Assembly (NCBI GenBank): GCA_038502055.1
Contig: JAXRKN010000045.1
Location: forward strand, 11,149,501-11,213,500
Source: Tanytarsus gracilentus
Lineage: Eukaryota > Arthropoda > Insecta > Diptera > Chironomidae
DNA: 64,000 nucleotides
Reading direction: 5' to 3'
The position numbers and the translations under genes were made by a program. This document shows positions 61,766 through 64,000 of this stretch, piece after piece (position 1 is the first letter of the stretch; every line of letters starts with the position of its first letter). The notes under the pieces are model-generated. The model was given only the letters and a program-made list of their open reading frames with translations. It was not told where the DNA came from and did no database searches.

Positions 61766-61968
61766 TTATAACTGAAGTAAATAAGCTTATTTACCATGGT
61801 ACATAAGCTTATATACTTAGATATCCAAAGTATATAAAGTCCGATTAAAAGTGTATATAACTTTATATAATAAGGTATATAAATTTATTTACTTTAACCA
61901 CCTTATATACCAAAGCATGTACGCTTATATACTAAAGTAAATAAGGTAATTAAAGTAAATAATACACT
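61766..61968. repeat. Cluster of palindromic TATATAC/GTAAATAAG units
   Basis: A perfect 18-bp palindrome GTAAATAAGCTTATTTAC (61777-61794) overlaps a second one, TACCATGGTA (61792-61801). Variants of CTTATATAC, AAGTAAATAAG and GGTATATAA alternate on both strands to about 61968. It is non-coding and could fold extensively as single strand. Confidence 0.75.
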
Positions 61969-64000
61969 TTGCAAATTTGTAAAAACTTCTTTTTAATAAT
62001 GCAAAAAAAAACTAATTACTTCGACTAAGTTTAAAATCATCGTTCTGCTTATGTGATCTCATGCTGTGTCGGGTTAGGGCTCTAGTTTCTTCATCTAATT
62101 GGAACTTTTTCACGTATGTAATTTTTATTTTGAAATTCAATGCACAGCAAAACAGCAATTTATATTTTTTTCATTCTCTCACTTTTGACACATTACATGC
62201 TGCTCGTGTGCGTATAATATTGTGGTACTATGTAAAAACTTGCTTTAATTAGACTGCCATTTGTCATTCATTTAGCGAGTTTGTGCGAAATGAATGTAAA
62301 CGTGCGAACGTGAGGAAGGAAATGTCGTTGCTGCTATCGTAGGCTGACCTTAGGTGGCCTTTTTTTTCTTGTTTATCGAGATCACGAATGTTCAACTGTG
62401 ATGGAATTCAAAATTTGTCGTTTTCGTGCCCGAAAGGGTTTTTGGTGGCGTGTTAAATCTTGATTAATTATGGAAATGCTTCAAAACAATTTTAACTCGC
62501 GCAATTAAATCGATTTCAATTGCGGCAGTTTTGGTAGCTGAAAATTTTTCCACACATTGTGCAAGTTCCAAAAGGCGTCTAATTAGCATTCACCATACCC
62601 CATTTTCTACATTAGAGTGCACTTTCGCCAAACCAGCTTGAGCGACCCACTCGTAATGAATGTTAAATAGTTGAAAATTTTAAGCCTGTTATGTTTGTAG
62701 ATGGAATTTGTGTTTTATGAATGGCATTCCGAATTTGAGTTAATTAAAAATAGCAGCTTGATGCTCACATAAGAAACTTGCTGGCTATAATTAAATTCGA
62801 CGCGAAACGAGGATTTTTAACTGCAAACTTGTGACGTTGGAAAATTAATGGCCAATGCATTAAGTGATATCCGAAAAAAATATTCAAACGCCCAAAGACG
62901 TGCATCAAAAGTTCGATGCACATAATTTATTCTTCAATGGCACAAGAATGCAATTGAGACGCCCATCAAACTGGAATGTCTCGTTGAATTGATTCATTTT
63001 AATTTAAAATACAGTCTTTGGAATTTTGTTGTCTTCAAATCGCGATGAATTTTCAATGAACAAAACTGGATTTTTAAATTTTAAGATTTCATCTCGAATG
63101 AATTTAATGGAAAATTAAATTCGACGGCGGAAAAAAATTCTCATTATTATGAAATTCTATATTGCGGTTTCACATTCAAATTTTAAACTCGAAAACGAAG
63201 AAAAATCCCATTGAAAGTTTTCATATTAAATTACTTGGAAATTCTGATTCGGTGGAAATAACAAAAATTATGGGAAATGAAAATAAAATGAAATAAAATC
63301 AGATTGAAAAGCAATTTTCTATTTTGAACTTTAGAAAAGAAGAAAAATATTTTTTAGCATGTAAATCCAATAAATTTTCATATGATAAAAAATACAAAAT
63401 TTAATTTAAAGTTTTTAAAAATTAAAAAATTGAGCGGATGGATGCCAATATTAAATTTTAGTTAATTTAAGGATTCGAACCGAATTTTAAACCCATTAAA
63501 AGTTTATTTTTTTAATTTACTGAAATTGTGTAAAATTGTTTTGAACTGAAGAACAAAATGGAAAGTGAAACTTTTCCCTTGAAGATGGAAAAAAGTCAGA
63601 AAACTTCTTAAAATTTTTTAATTTCCTTCTTTAAATTTATTTTCAACTCAACCATCTTAAATCTTTCAAAAAAATCGAATTTATAGTTTAACAAAAAACA
63701 TTCCCAACTCATCCATCCATAGCATATCAGCATATCCATTAAGAAGGTCCTTAAGGCATCGAGAAGTACCAAACTGCATATCCTCTTCTTTGCTATGAGG
63801 CAATAAATCTTTCCATCACCTTATTACAAGTTTACTTCTCCCTCTTCATGCCAAATGTTGTTCATCTCTTCACCATACCCGAAAAAAAAATTGTTGTTCC
63901 ACTCGAATCGACTTTAAAAGTATTCTCTTTCATTTTCCTGCTTATCTCGTCTTTCTAGTTGCAGAAAATAAAAGAGAGAAGAGCTAGTTTTACAATCGGA
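61969..64000. other. Intergenic DNA to the window end, no gene seen
   Basis: AT-rich spacer. It holds another exact GGATTCGAACC at 63471-63481 (complement of GGTTCGAATCC) in AT-rich context. No exon or RNA gene is supported. Confidence 0.5.

Overview
The window reads as nuclear DNA from an insect, most likely a dipteran and perhaps a lower fly or midge. It is strongly AT-rich. Its introns are mostly 48-75 bases with clean GT/AG borders. Its recognisable genes belong to insect-typical families: type-B (alpha-esterase-like) carboxylesterases, takeout/juvenile-hormone-binding-protein (JHBP) proteins, an F-box protein and a Gln/Asn-rich protein with CAG/CAA tracts. There is no bacterial gene packing, no operon, no CRISPR array and no convincing tRNA or rRNA gene. 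The species is inferred from character only.

Layout. 3.5-8.9 kb: two tandem carboxylesterase genes on the plus strand (532 and 519 aa, complete catalytic triads). They are separated almost entirely by a 1,580-bp terminal-inverted-repeat (TIR) element flanked by TA. 14.2-16.9 kb: a lone gene for a 538-aa Q/N/H-rich protein with an uninterrupted coding region, a possible ~1-kb leader, and several kb of non-coding DNA on both sides. 30.2-31.7 kb: a composite repeat with a 17-bp tandem array and a duplicated 372/388-bp unit. 35.3-36.3 kb: a broken gene resembling the FP (few-polyhedra-like)/LINE ORF1-type family. 40.0-45.1 kb: three complete takeout/JHBP paralogs on the minus strand, each rebuilt here as five exons with identical intron phases (1,1,1,2). 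A 120-bp tandem repeat related to the 30-kb repeat lies between the first and second. 49.6-52.2 kb: an F-box/leucine-rich gene of three exons, bracketed by a ~100-bp direct repeat that shares a 52-bp identical core. The rest (roughly 1-3.3, 8.9-14.2, 17-30, 31.7-35.3, 36.3-40, 45.1-49.6 and 52.2-64 kb) shows no gene I can support.

Functionally the esterases (ester hydrolysis, xenobiotic or hormone-ester metabolism) and the takeout proteins (secreted carriers of small lipophilic ligands) are both lineage-expanding families built by tandem duplication. The F-box protein would be a substrate receptor of an SCF ubiquitin ligase. Nothing indicates that these genes act in one pathway.

The most unusual signals are: mosaic near-identity of the 5' ends of the two esterases; the nested TIR element that fills their intergenic space; a dispersed family of short AGGGTGACC-ended MITE-like elements; an exact tRNA-B-box-like 11-mer (GGTTCGAATCC) at five scattered AT-rich sites without tRNA structure; an A AAT TTT slippery heptamer exactly at the break of the FP-like gene; and the direct repeats bracketing the F-box gene.
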